From NCBI GenBank assembly GCA_002478745.1, contig DLQI01000044.1, forward strand, positions 1 to 13,333: a DNA stretch of 13,333 nt, written 5' to 3'. Positions 6,503 through 13,333 of the stretch are shown here, piece by piece. A program made the translations under genes and the position numbers. The notes beneath the pieces were generated by a model, which had not been told where the DNA came from, made no database searches, and worked only from the letters and a program-made list of their open reading frames with translations. Numbering within the stretch: position 1 is the first letter of the stretch; each line of letters opens with the position of its first letter. Origin of the DNA: Rhodobacteraceae bacterium UBA7436. GTDB taxonomy: Bacteria > Pseudomonadota > Alphaproteobacteria > Rhodobacterales > Rhodobacteraceae.

Positions 6503-7624
6503 TCAATACGGATGCTTTGCTTCAAGAGCTGGTTGTTCAGTACAACAACTAAACCAGCTGTCAGGCTGTTTGCCCCATCCATCACTTTGCATTTCGCGCA
6601 ACCGCGATGCGGTGCGTTCAAACTCGAACGTTCCTTCGCCTTCTAGATATAACATTTCTGGGGATGCGGCGGCTGAACAGATCAGGCGAACGCGTGCTTC
6701 ATAGAGAGCATCGATGAGTGTGACAAAGCGTTTCGCCTCGTTGAAGTTATCGCGCGAGAGACATGGTATATCGTCGATCAAAAGAACTTTGACTGCTTCT
6801 GCTACTGCCAAGTAGTCCGCCGGTCCCAACGGTTTGCCACACAACTCGAAAAACCCTGTACGGGCGATACCATTGCGAAACTGCGGTAGGACGACATCAC
6901 GGCCTTTGACGCGCAGTGTCAGTGGCTCTGATGGGCCACCAGTCAGATCATTCCACACACTGTCCATGGCGGCGTGAGCTTGTGCATTGGACGGCGTGAA
7001 ATAGACTTGGGACCCTGAAAGACGATCTTGTCGGTAATCTGTCGGGCTGACCAATTCCCAAAGGTTCATCTTGTCTTTGATCAGATCGATGAAGGGTAGG
7101 AACGCTTCGCGGTTTAATCCGTGTTTGTATAGATCATCGGGCAGGCGGTTAGAGGTGGTGATGATAACAACCCCAGCATCAAACAATGCCTCAAACAGGC
7201 GTCCAACGATCATAGCATCTGTGATGTCTGTGATCTGCATTTCATCGAATGCTAGGACCTTTGCCTGCGCTATGACTTCGGCTGCGACAGGTGCAATTGG
7301 ATCGTCTACACCAGTGGCACGAGCGGCATGCATTGCTGCCTGAATTTCCTGCATGAAGGCATGAAAGTGGACACGCCGGACCGGCACATCACCAAGGTTC
7401 TGTGCAAATAAATCCATGAGCATTGATTTACCGCGCCCAACCCCGCCCCATAGGTAAAGACCCATTGGTGGTTCGGGAGCTTTGCGAAACCAACCTGTTT
7501 TGACAGGTTGAGATACCTCAGCACGGATACGTTCGAATTCCGGTAAAACGGCTTCTTGTGCGGGATCGGGGTTTAGGCTTCCGTCCGCTATCAGATCCGC
7601 ATAAATTTGGGTTAAGGTGGTCAT
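6503..7624 (-). CDS. zapE: ZapE/AFG1-like P-loop ATPase
   Basis: This belongs to the AFG1/ZapE family of AAA-like ATPases. In E. coli ZapE acts at the division ring under stress; mitochondrial AFG1 helps protein quality control. The Walker A motif GGVGRGKS is at 60-67, the Walker B motif LAFDEMQ at 124-130, and TTSN (156-159) fits a sensor position. VHFHAFMQEIQ follows Walker A, as is usual in the family. The closing family element FERTASRLREMQS is near 345-357. About 20 residues follow it, including CC and ending EAKHPY, a tail that seems longer than usual. The start at 7624 (MTTLTQIY) is preferred because family members begin similarly; an in-frame ATG at 7639 adds five residues. Neither has a clear ribosome binding site. 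It diverges from the MFS gene. Confidence 0.9.
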   Translation of the reverse strand: MTTLTQIYADLIADGSLNPDPAQEAVLPEFERIRAEVSQPVKTGWFRKAPEPPMGLYLWGGVGRGKSMLMDLFAQNLGDVPVRRVHFHAFMQEIQAAMHAARATGVDDPIAPVAAEVIAQAKVLAFDEMQITDITDAMIVGRLFEALFDAGVVIITTSNRLPDDLYKHGLNREAFLPFIDLIKDKMNLWELVSPTDYRQDRLSGSQVYFTPSNAQAHAAMDSVWNDLTGGPSEPLTLRVKGRDVVLPQFRNGIARTGFFELCGKPLGPADYLAVAEAVKVLLIDDIPCLSRDNFNEAKRFVTLIDALYEARVRLICSAAASPEMLYLEGEGTFEFERTASRLREMQSDGWGKQPDSWFSCCTEQPALEAKHPY

Positions 7625-7748
7625 ATGAAGGACATACATTGGGCGCGGATTTATTGAAAGATCGCTGTTGATGATGGGTTCATAATAAATGCTGATTTGA
7701 CCTGTGGGGTATTAGGCGTAACGTGTCATCAAAAAGCGAAAGACGCAG

Positions 7749-8984
7749 ATGCAAAAAAATACATCCATAATGAACCCCGTCTTATTGGTGGGCTGTTTGA
7801 TCATCATGGTCAGCTTTGCAGTGCGCGCGTCCTTTGGGGTTTTCCAAATTCCAATCGCTGAAGAGTTCAATTGGCTGCGCAGCGAGTTTTCCTTGGCTAT
7901 CGCGATTCAAAATTTGGCATGGGGTATTGGGCAACCGATATTTGGGGCGATTGCGGAAAAGATTGGTGATCGCAAAGCAATCATTATTGGTGCGCTTGTG
8001 TACGCCTTGGGCATGGTGATGTCCGCCAATGGTGTGACGCCGGGTGAGCATCAAGCCTATGCGTGGCTTGTCGGGTTTGGGATTGCAGGTACGGGTTTTG
8101 GCGTGATCTTGGCGATTGTTGGCCGTGCGTCTTCGGATGAAAACCGATCAATGTCTTTGGCTATTGCTACCGCAGCTGGCAGTGTTGGACAGGTGTTTGG
8201 TGCACCTTTGGCTGAGTATTTGATGACACTGATGACATGGCAATCGGTTTTCATGGTTTTCGCTGCCGCCATCGTTTCCTTGATATTGGCACTGCCACTT
8301 ATGCGTGCGCCGGTGATGGTTAGCAAAGCGGAATTAGAAGAAAGCCTTGGTCAAATTTTGATCAAAGCGTTCAAGGACCCATCATATACATTGATCTTTT
8401 TAGGGTTCTTTTCTTGTGGCTATCAGCTGGGGTTTATCACGGCGCACTTCCCAGCATTTGTGACGGAAATGTGTGGTCCGATCATGGCCGATGGTGTGCT
8501 GCATAGCATGGGTATCACAACGACATCTGCATTGGGAGCGATCGCCATTTCATTGATCGGTGCGGCTAACATTCTTGGTACTTTGGCTGCTGGGTGGGCT
8601 GGTAACCGCTACTCCAAAAAGCATCTTTTGGCGGGTGTATATCTGGGTCGAACAATCATTGCAGGATTGTTTATCTTGCTTCCTATTACGCCGCTTTCAG
8701 TTGTTATTTTTTCAGTTGCGATGGGCTCGCTTTGGTTGGCAACGGTGCCGCTAACGTCTGGTTTAGTCGCACACATTTACGGTGTTCGTTATATGGGAAC
8801 GCTGTATGGCATCGTGTTCTTCAGTCACCAGTTGGGAAGCTTCCTTGGTGTTTGGTTGGGTGGTCGCCTTTACGATATGTACGGCGATTATACTGCTGTT
8901 TGGTGGATTGGTGTGGGGGTGGGAGCCTTCAGTGCGATTGTACATCTGCCAATCCGCGAACGCCCACTTGTAGTCGCCGTTTAA
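7749..8984 (+). CDS. Major facilitator superfamily transporter
   Basis: The 411-residue protein has about twelve hydrophobic segments with a central hydrophilic loop (about 195-210), the standard MFS layout in the inner membrane. The loop after the second helix contains GAIAEKIGDRK (66-76), a variant of the MFS motif A. The N-terminal VRASFGVFQIPIAEEFNW region resembles the oxalate/formate and monocarboxylate-type MFS groups, so an organic anion is a reasonable guess, but the substrate and direction are unknown. The start at 7749 has only a weak purine-rich site; an in-frame ATG at 7770 is possible. A TTGACC box occurs at 7697-7702, but no good -10 box follows. The stop TAA lies in a TTAA shared with the convergent hydrolase stop. 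There is no regulator gene beside it. Confidence 0.88.
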   Translation: MQKNTSIMNPVLLVGCLIIMVSFAVRASFGVFQIPIAEEFNWLRSEFSLAIAIQNLAWGIGQPIFGAIAEKIGDRKAIIIGALVYALGMVMSANGVTPGEHQAYAWLVGFGIAGTGFGVILAIVGRASSDENRSMSLAIATAAGSVGQVFGAPLAEYLMTLMTWQSVFMVFAAAIVSLILALPLMRAPVMVSKAELEESLGQILIKAFKDPSYTLIFLGFFSCGYQLGFITAHFPAFVTEMCGPIMADGVLHSMGITTTSALGAIAISLIGAANILGTLAAGWAGNRYSKKHLLAGVYLGRTIIAGLFILLPITPLSVVIFSVAMGSLWLATVPLTSGLVAHIYGVRYMGTLYGIVFFSHQLGSFLGVWLGGRLYDMYGDYTAVWWIGVGVGAFSAIVHLPIRERPLVVAV

Positions 8985-9901
8985 CTTTGTGCAGACATAG
9001 CTTTGCGAATAATTTCTAGCACTTGCGTTGCGTGGGTATAGGGCAAGCCATGGCCCGCATCGTCTACGATCACTTGCACGGTCGATGGCGACCAGCTTGT
9101 TAAAGTGTCAGCGGCGGTAAGTGGGATTACTGCATCGTCGCGTCCCCAGATGGCTAGCACCGGAAGACCCGCATGGTGAATTGCGTTGTGTTGCTCTTGC
9201 TGGGATTTGTTAAGCAATCCGCGCAGGCTAGACAACACTGCAGGTACAAAACCGCGATTGCGCAACTCGCGTTCTTGTTGATCAGAGATTCTGGGAACAT
9301 GTGTGCGCAGTTTTCGTTCTGCCTGAATGCCTTTACGCAATTTGTTTGGGTAGAACGCCAGCATCAGCCAATCACCAATAATTGGTGTGCCCACGATGAA
9401 CTTCACAAGTTTTCCAGATACAATTTCCATTCCAGCTGGTGCCAATAAGATCAATTGGCCGATACGTTCAGGCTGCGTTGCTGCAAAAGCCGATGCAATG
9501 GCACCCCCCATTGAATAGCCAACAATTGAAATTGTGCCTGTGATGTCTTCGTGCCGTAGAAGGTCATTTAACTGTTGTGTAAAGAAGGCCTCGTTCTGTT
9601 TGCCTCTTGGCCTGTCAGAGTACCCGCGACCGTACAAATCATATGTTAAAACGCGGCACCCCATCAATGCTAAACCTTTTGATAAACTGCCCCAAACGAT
9701 AGACGGAGTTGTTAAGCCGTGAATGCAGACAACGATTGGTCCGCGTTTGGGGCCAAACCATTCGTAATGCGTGATCCCCTGTGACAGCTGCGCGAACTGG
9801 CCAGAGGCAGTGTCGCGTTCAGTCGAATTCATAGAGGGGCGCGTCAGCTCAATTATCAAAGGGATTGCGATAAAGGCACCCAATATCAAGCAGCTCCACA
9901 T
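8981..9901 (-). CDS. Membrane-anchored alpha/beta-fold hydrolase
   Basis: The fold is clear: HG at 62-63 (oxyanion region), the nucleophile elbow GYSMGG with Ser131 (counted from the GTG start), the acid Asp257 in GRDDAVIP, and His285 in DDAGHGLP. These make a complete Ser-Asp-His triad. Residues about 3-20 form a hydrophobic segment, so it is probably held in the inner membrane by a signal anchor or exported. The substrate is unknown; esterase, lipase or C-C hydrolase activity are all possible. Two starts compete: ATG at 9901 (TGATG overlap with the upstream stop) and GTG at 9904 (GTGA overlap), with GGAGAG (9917-9912) 10 and 7 nt away. They differ by one residue. It is the last gene of the five-gene minus-strand run, and its stop shares TTAA with the convergent MFS stop. 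Confidence 0.88.
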   Translation of the reverse strand: MWSCLILGAFIAIPLIIELTRPSMNSTERDTASGQFAQLSQGITHYEWFGPKRGPIVVCIHGLTTPSIVWGSLSKGLALMGCRVLTYDLYGRGYSDRPRGKQNEAFFTQQLNDLLRHEDITGTISIVGYSMGGAIASAFAATQPERIGQLILLAPAGMEIVSGKLVKFIVGTPIIGDWLMLAFYPNKLRKGIQAERKLRTHVPRISDQQERELRNRGFVPAVLSSLRGLLNKSQQEQHNAIHHAGLPVLAIWGRDDAVIPLTAADTLTSWSPSTVQVIVDDAGHGLPYTHATQVLEIIRKAMSAQS

Positions 9902-10821
9902 CACTGCATGGCTCTCCAGCGATCCAAAATATAACGGCTGGTCATCAGATCGAGATGCGCGCCACCGCCGTTCTTGAACAAAGTAATTTCGTTGTCCGAC
10001 TGGCGGGTGAAATTTGAAATATTATAGTAGTCTGCAACGATATCGTTTGCCGATATTGCGCCCGCCTCAGTTGGTATTTTAATTTCACCGATGTGCCCGA
10101 CAGTTGTGTCTATGCTGTCTACAAAAATGCGTGAACGCTGTAGTGCTGCATCGTCTACTTCGCGCATGTCCGGACGGTATGCGCCAATAAGGTCGATGTG
10201 TTGGCCTGCTTGCAACCACTCGCCTTTGATTAATGGTTGGGTCGACATGGTCGCGGAGGTGACGATGTCTGCGTTGCGTACTGCCTGCTCTAAATCGGTG
10301 GCAACAGAAAGTGTGGGGCGTTCGGCTGCCATCAACGCAGCGTTTTTTGTTGTGCGGTTCCAGACAGTGAACTGGGCGTTTGGAAAGGCCGCGCTGTATG
10401 CGTCATGCAGTGAGCGGCCTACCGTGCCTGCGCCTACAATCAAAATGTTGCGGCTGTTAGGACGTGCTAGGCGGCGTGCCGCCGTTATGCTGTCGCCAGC
10501 TGTTTTCCATTTGGTTACGAGATGAAAATCAATGATGGCTTCCAAAGTACCGTCGATATCGGAATATAAATTTACGCCCCCGTTGACCACCGGTTTAGAT
10601 GCAGAAGGATTGTTTGGAAAAATCGTTGCGGTCTTAACGGCGATGCCCAGTCCATCGATCCAAGCTGAGCGGCTTAGTAAAGTGTCTGAGCCACGATACA
10701 AAAATGTGTCTCCAATTTCTGCTTTGGGTAAGTTGTGCCCTGCAGCTAACGCATCGGTTAAGCCAATCCACCCAAGGAGCGCTTCTCCCTCTTCAAATGG
10801 TATAAACGGAATAGAGGTCAT
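9901..10821 (-). CDS. Ornithine cyclodeaminase/mu-crystallin family protein
   Basis: The 306-residue protein has the family layout. The substrate-side residues include AVKTATIFPNN (Lys63) and KWKTAGDS (104-111). The Rossmann motif GAGTVGRS is at 130-137, and the conserved GAYRPDMREVDD is at 213-224. The C-terminal ending LFKNGGGAHLDLMTS is typical. Family members are either ornithine cyclodeaminases (ornithine to proline plus ammonia) or NAD(P)H-dependent imine reductases acting on pyrroline- or piperideine-2-carboxylate; alanine dehydrogenases and tauropine-type enzymes also occur. The usual Arg of the RTAA motif is Lys here, so I do not pick an activity. It overlaps the HAD gene upstream by 4 nt (ATGA) and abuts the hydrolase downstream. 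No strong ribosome site is seen, in keeping with coupled translation. Confidence 0.85.
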   Translation of the reverse strand: MTSIPFIPFEEGEALLGWIGLTDALAAGHNLPKAEIGDTFLYRGSDTLLSRSAWIDGLGIAVKTATIFPNNPSASKPVVNGGVNLYSDIDGTLEAIIDFHLVTKWKTAGDSITAARRLARPNSRNILIVGAGTVGRSLHDAYSAAFPNAQFTVWNRTTKNAALMAAERPTLSVATDLEQAVRNADIVTSATMSTQPLIKGEWLQAGQHIDLIGAYRPDMREVDDAALQRSRIFVDSIDTTVGHIGEIKIPTEAGAISANDIVADYYNISNFTRQSDNEITLFKNGGGAHLDLMTSRYILDRWRAMQ

Positions 10822-11438
10822 TTTGCTTCGGCTTCGGTCAATAGCCCTTCAGCCACAAGACGATCGGCCCAACCCTGAGGGTGTTCAAACAAATGCGTTT
10901 TCCAACCGCGTGTATCGGCGGCGACGATGTTGTCGGTGCGATCATCCGCAAAGATCAACTCGTCGCCAGACAAACCTGAACCATCTTCGAGCATTTGGTA
11001 AATCAATGCGGCTGGTTTGATGACACCCATATGACCAGAGATAAAATCACGGTCAAATTTGCGCATGAACGGGTATGTCTTTGCCGCCAGATCGTAAGTC
11101 TGAATGCCAAAGTTCGTTAGAGAGAAAACTGGAATGCCTTTGGCCTGCAATGCATACATCAGACGTTCTGAATGCGGGATCAAAGGGGCGGCCATTTCAA
11201 TCCAACGGTCATGCCAGATTTGTAGCTCATCAGCCCAGTCTGGGTTGTCTTTCGCTGTTTGCTCCAGCGTCTCTTCAAACGGTGCTCCGGCATCAATCCG
11301 GTCGTTCATCCCGTGCAAATCAACAGCGGCAAAAAAACCGCAACGGCGTTCTTCGCCAATAACGCTGTCAAAAAACTGTTCGGGCTGCCAGCCAATGAAT
11401 ACATTTCCAATGTCAAAAACGACGGCTTTGATTGTCAT
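10818..11438 (-). CDS. HAD-superfamily phosphatase, YihX-like
   Basis: All four HAD motifs are present: FDIGNV (nucleophile Asp9), SLTN (Thr108), the Lys141 of IKP, and FADDRTDN (Asp165, Asp166). The D-x-G-N-V form of motif I, with Gly11 where many phosphatases have the acid/base Asp, is typical of the YihX/epoxide-hydrolase N-terminal subgroup. A small alpha-helical cap (about 17-85) suggests a small phosphorylated substrate such as a sugar phosphate; the real one is unknown. The start at 11438 is preferred over an upstream in-frame start at 11486 because AGGAAG lies 6 nt before it and the product then begins directly with the first strand, giving 206 residues. It follows the UPF0178 gene by 10 nt and overlaps the next gene by 4 nt (ATGA). 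Confidence 0.87.
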   Translation of the reverse strand: MTIKAVVFDIGNVFIGWQPEQFFDSVIGEERRCGFFAAVDLHGMNDRIDAGAPFEETLEQTAKDNPDWADELQIWHDRWIEMAAPLIPHSERLMYALQAKGIPVFSLTNFGIQTYDLAAKTYPFMRKFDRDFISGHMGVIKPAALIYQMLEDGSGLSGDELIFADDRTDNIVAADTRGWKTHLFEHPQGWADRLVAEGLLTEAEAK

Positions 11439-11444
11439 GGAGGT

Positions 11445-11450
11445 CTTCCT
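11445..11450 (-). promoter_or_regulatory. Ribosome binding site sharing bases with the upstream stop codon
   Basis: AGGAAG (11450-11445) lies 6 nt before the HAD start at 11438. Its first two bases are also the last two of the UPF0178 stop codon TAG (11451-11449). This fixes the HAD start and points to coupled translation of the two genes. Confidence 0.6.
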
Positions 11451-11901
11451 ATTGTTGTTTCGCAGCCGCGCGCAGTTCGCGTTCAAGTGCTTCTAAAAAC
11501 CGGGATCGGTCTGTCTTTGAAAATGCTTTTCCGCCGCCTTGGCGAAATGGATCGGCAGCGCGTAGGTCAGCCATTAAGTCACGTGTCGCAAGGATGTTGC
11601 CAATGTTGGCTTGGGTCAATGCCTCGCCGTTGTGTTTAAGAACACGGGCACCAGCCTCAACACATTTTGCGGCCAATGGAATGTCGCCTGTGACAACGAC
11701 ATCGCCTGGCCCACAACGATCAGCGATCCACATATCCGCAATGTCTGGGCCATCGGCCACAATGACTGTTTCGACCAATGGATTGGCTGATGGGCGTAAG
11801 CCGCCGTTTGAAACTACGAACATCTTACATGCGTGACGCGTTGCCACCCTTTCGGCTTCGGCCTTCACAGGGCAAGCATCCGCGTCAATGTAGAGACTCA
11901 T
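11449..11901 (-). CDS. YaiI/YqxD family protein (UPF0178, DUF188)
   Basis: The 150-residue protein matches the conserved UPF0178 pattern: IDADACPVK (5-13), VVSNGG (29-34), VADGPDIAD (48-56), DVVVTGDIPLAAKC (67-80), and a C-terminal GGGKAFSKTDRSRFLEALER. The conserved acidic residues Asp6, Asp8, Asp50 and Asp73 suggest a PIN-like metal site, so a nuclease role has been guessed for the family, but no function is established. The start overlaps the sthA stop by 4 nt (ATGA), with a weak AAGAAG site upstream. It is the second gene of the five-gene run. Its length is normal for the family. Confidence 0.9.
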   Translation of the reverse strand: MSLYIDADACPVKAEAERVATRHACKMFVVSNGGLRPSANPLVETVIVADGPDIADMWIADRCGPGDVVVTGDIPLAAKCVEAGARVLKHNGEALTQANIGNILATRDLMADLRAADPFRQGGGKAFSKTDRSRFLEALERELRAAAKQQ

Positions 11902-13325
11902 TTTTTGGATTTCTTCTTGGGTGATTTGAACTCGTCCGGAATCGGCATGCGATTAAATGCATCGAGACCAGCAATCTTATAGGCCTCTGCCAAAGTTGGA
12001 TAGTTGAAGGTGTTCTGAACGAAATAGTCGACTGTCCCTTTTAGGTTCAAAACAGCCTGAGCGATGTGGATCAGCTCAGTTGCACCTTCGCCAACGATTT
12101 GCACGCCCAGAACACGACGTGTTTTGAGGGAAACCAGCATCTTCAGCATCCCGTGTTCAAGACCCATGATGTGCCCACGTGATGTTTCGCGAAAGCGTGC
12201 TTCGCCGATCTCGTAAGGGATCTCGCGTTCTTGCATCTCTTCTTCGGACATGCCGCAGGTCGAGATTTCTGGAACCGAATAAATCCCATATGGGAACCAA
12301 GCGCTTTCGCCCAACGTCGGAGTGTCCAGCGCGTGACAAGCCGCAACGCGACCTTGCTGACCCGAGGTAGAGGCAAGTGATGGGTGGCCGATTACGTCAC
12401 CTGCAGCATAGATATGAGGTACCGAGGTTTGATAGGCCTTGCGGTCGACTTCGATACGGCCGCGGTGGTCGGTTTCTAAGCCAGCAGCCCCTGGTTCCAA
12501 TTTGTCTGTCGCACCCATACGGCCCGCAGCAAACAGCAGCATTTCGCCGCGAATGTGACGGCCATTTTCTAGTGTAACTTCGACGTGGTCGCCTGCGTCC
12601 TCAACTTTTTCAATTGCAGAGCCAAGGCGTAAATCTACACCGTTCTCTTTGATCTGATGGGTGAAGTCTTGGATAATCGCCTTGTCGATGAAGTCTAGGA
12701 AGGTATCACGTGGTTCAATGAGCGTTACGCTAATGTCGAGGGCAGCAAACATCGATGCATATTCAACGCCGATGACGCCTGCTCCAACAACAATTAGGCT
12801 ACGTGGGATTTGCGCCATGTCTAGGAATTCATCGCTGTCGAGAATGGTCGTACCGTTGAACGGTATATAATCTGGGCGGTATGTCTTTGTGCCGGTTGAG
12901 ATTAAGAACTTGTCGGCAGTCAGCGTTGTGCTTTCACCCGCTTCAGTCTCCACCTCGATTGTGTTCGCATCAATGAAGTGAGCTGCGCCGTGCAATGTCT
13001 CAACGTGGTTACGATTGAACTGGTGCTCTAGAACATCGACTTCGTGGTCGAGGGTCATGTGCAAGCGCCCCTTTAGATCTTCCGCTTTGATCTCTTGCTT
13101 TACGCGGTACGAGCGACCGTAAAAGCTGCGCTCGCGCCATCCTGAAAGGTTCAATACCGTTTCGCGCAAGGTCTTGGATGGGATGGTGCCAGTGTGTACT
13201 GAAACGCCGCCAACACGGTCTTTGCGATCGATCACTAAAACGCGGCGTTTTAGTTTGCCAGCTTGGATTGCGGCAGAACGGCCTGATGGGCCGGAACCGA
13301 TGATGATAAGGTCGTAATGGCTCAT
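11898..13325 (-). CDS. sthA: Soluble pyridine nucleotide transhydrogenase (Si-specific)
   Basis: SthA is a cytoplasmic FAD enzyme that moves hydride between NADPH and NAD+, usually to drain excess NADPH. The FAD motif GSGPSG is at 10-15, the NAD(P)-binding motif GAGVIG at 181-186, the second FAD contact AAGD at 307-310, and the dimerisation domain at about 340-460. The signature GTIPSK (46-51) separates it from lipoamide and glutathione reductases: the usual CxxxxC redox pair is Ser42 and Thr47. NYPTLAEAY (441-449) replaces the reductases' HPTxxE motif. The length of 475 residues is normal. The C-terminus is a lysine-rich tail (468-475). The start at 13325 lies only 8 nt from the window edge, so its promoter and ribosome site are not visible. 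It is the first visible gene of the five-gene minus-strand run. Confidence 0.95.
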   Translation of the reverse strand: MSHYDLIIIGSGPSGRSAAIQAGKLKRRVLVIDRKDRVGGVSVHTGTIPSKTLRETVLNLSGWRERSFYGRSYRVKQEIKAEDLKGRLHMTLDHEVDVLEHQFNRNHVETLHGAAHFIDANTIEVETEAGESTTLTADKFLISTGTKTYRPDYIPFNGTTILDSDEFLDMAQIPRSLIVVGAGVIGVEYASMFAALDISVTLIEPRDTFLDFIDKAIIQDFTHQIKENGVDLRLGSAIEKVEDAGDHVEVTLENGRHIRGEMLLFAAGRMGATDKLEPGAAGLETDHRGRIEVDRKAYQTSVPHIYAAGDVIGHPSLASTSGQQGRVAACHALDTPTLGESAWFPYGIYSVPEISTCGMSEEEMQEREIPYEIGEARFRETSRGHIMGLEHGMLKMLVSLKTRRVLGVQIVGEGATELIHIAQAVLNLKGTVDYFVQNTFNYPTLAEAYKIAGLDAFNRMPIPDEFKSPKKKSKK

Positions 13326-13333
13326 TGATTAAT

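Noticed and set aside
10091..10525. 144-residue plus-strand frame opposite the cyclodeaminase-family gene
   Set aside because: It is fully antisense to a gene with clear family motifs and shows no recognisable protein features of its own.

Overview
The window looks like ordinary chromosomal DNA of a marine alphaproteobacterium of the Roseobacter group (Rhodobacteraceae). This rests on the close resemblance of the proteins to roseobacter versions (SthA with the GTIPSK motif, a ZapE-type ATPase, AccD-FolC, a small 'PPSGYC' lipoprotein beside ilvD), dense packing with 4-nt start/stop overlaps, and GC content that looks near half by eye. This is recognition from memory, not a database search. I see no insertion sequence, prophage, CRISPR array, tRNA or rRNA. 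Nothing clearly marks a horizontally acquired island.

Left part (1-2576, minus strand): ilvD (branched-chain amino acid synthesis) overlaps by 20 nt a gene for a small outer-membrane-type lipoprotein. A short stem-loop follows, then possibly the first 35 codons of another gene running off the left edge. Centre (2577-6492, plus strand): a CPBP-family intramembrane protease gene is followed by accD and folC, whose stop and start overlap (ATGA). Next comes a single-pass membrane protein of unknown function. Its upstream region carries a TTGACC -35 box, a TATATG -10 box and a 16-bp inverted repeat over the -10/+1 area, the best candidate operator in the window.

Middle right (6503-8984): a zapE/AFG1-like ATPase gene (minus) converges on the membrane-protein gene with a 10-nt gap and diverges from an MFS transporter gene (plus). 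Right part (8981-13325, minus strand): five genes in one tight run, transcribed from the right edge. They are sthA (soluble transhydrogenase), a YaiI/UPF0178 protein, a YihX-like HAD phosphatase, an ornithine cyclodeaminase/mu-crystallin family reductase, and a membrane-anchored alpha/beta hydrolase. Neighbours overlap by 1-4 nt or lie 10 nt apart, so they are very likely co-transcribed. An enzyme that interconverts NADH and NADPH upstream of a probable NAD(P)H-dependent imine reductase suggests a redox link, but this is inference.

I did not find a clear new multi-gene system. The items most worth a second look are the palindromic operator upstream of the unknown membrane protein, the five-gene sthA run, the loss of both redox-active cysteine positions in SthA, and the ilvD-lipoprotein overlap.
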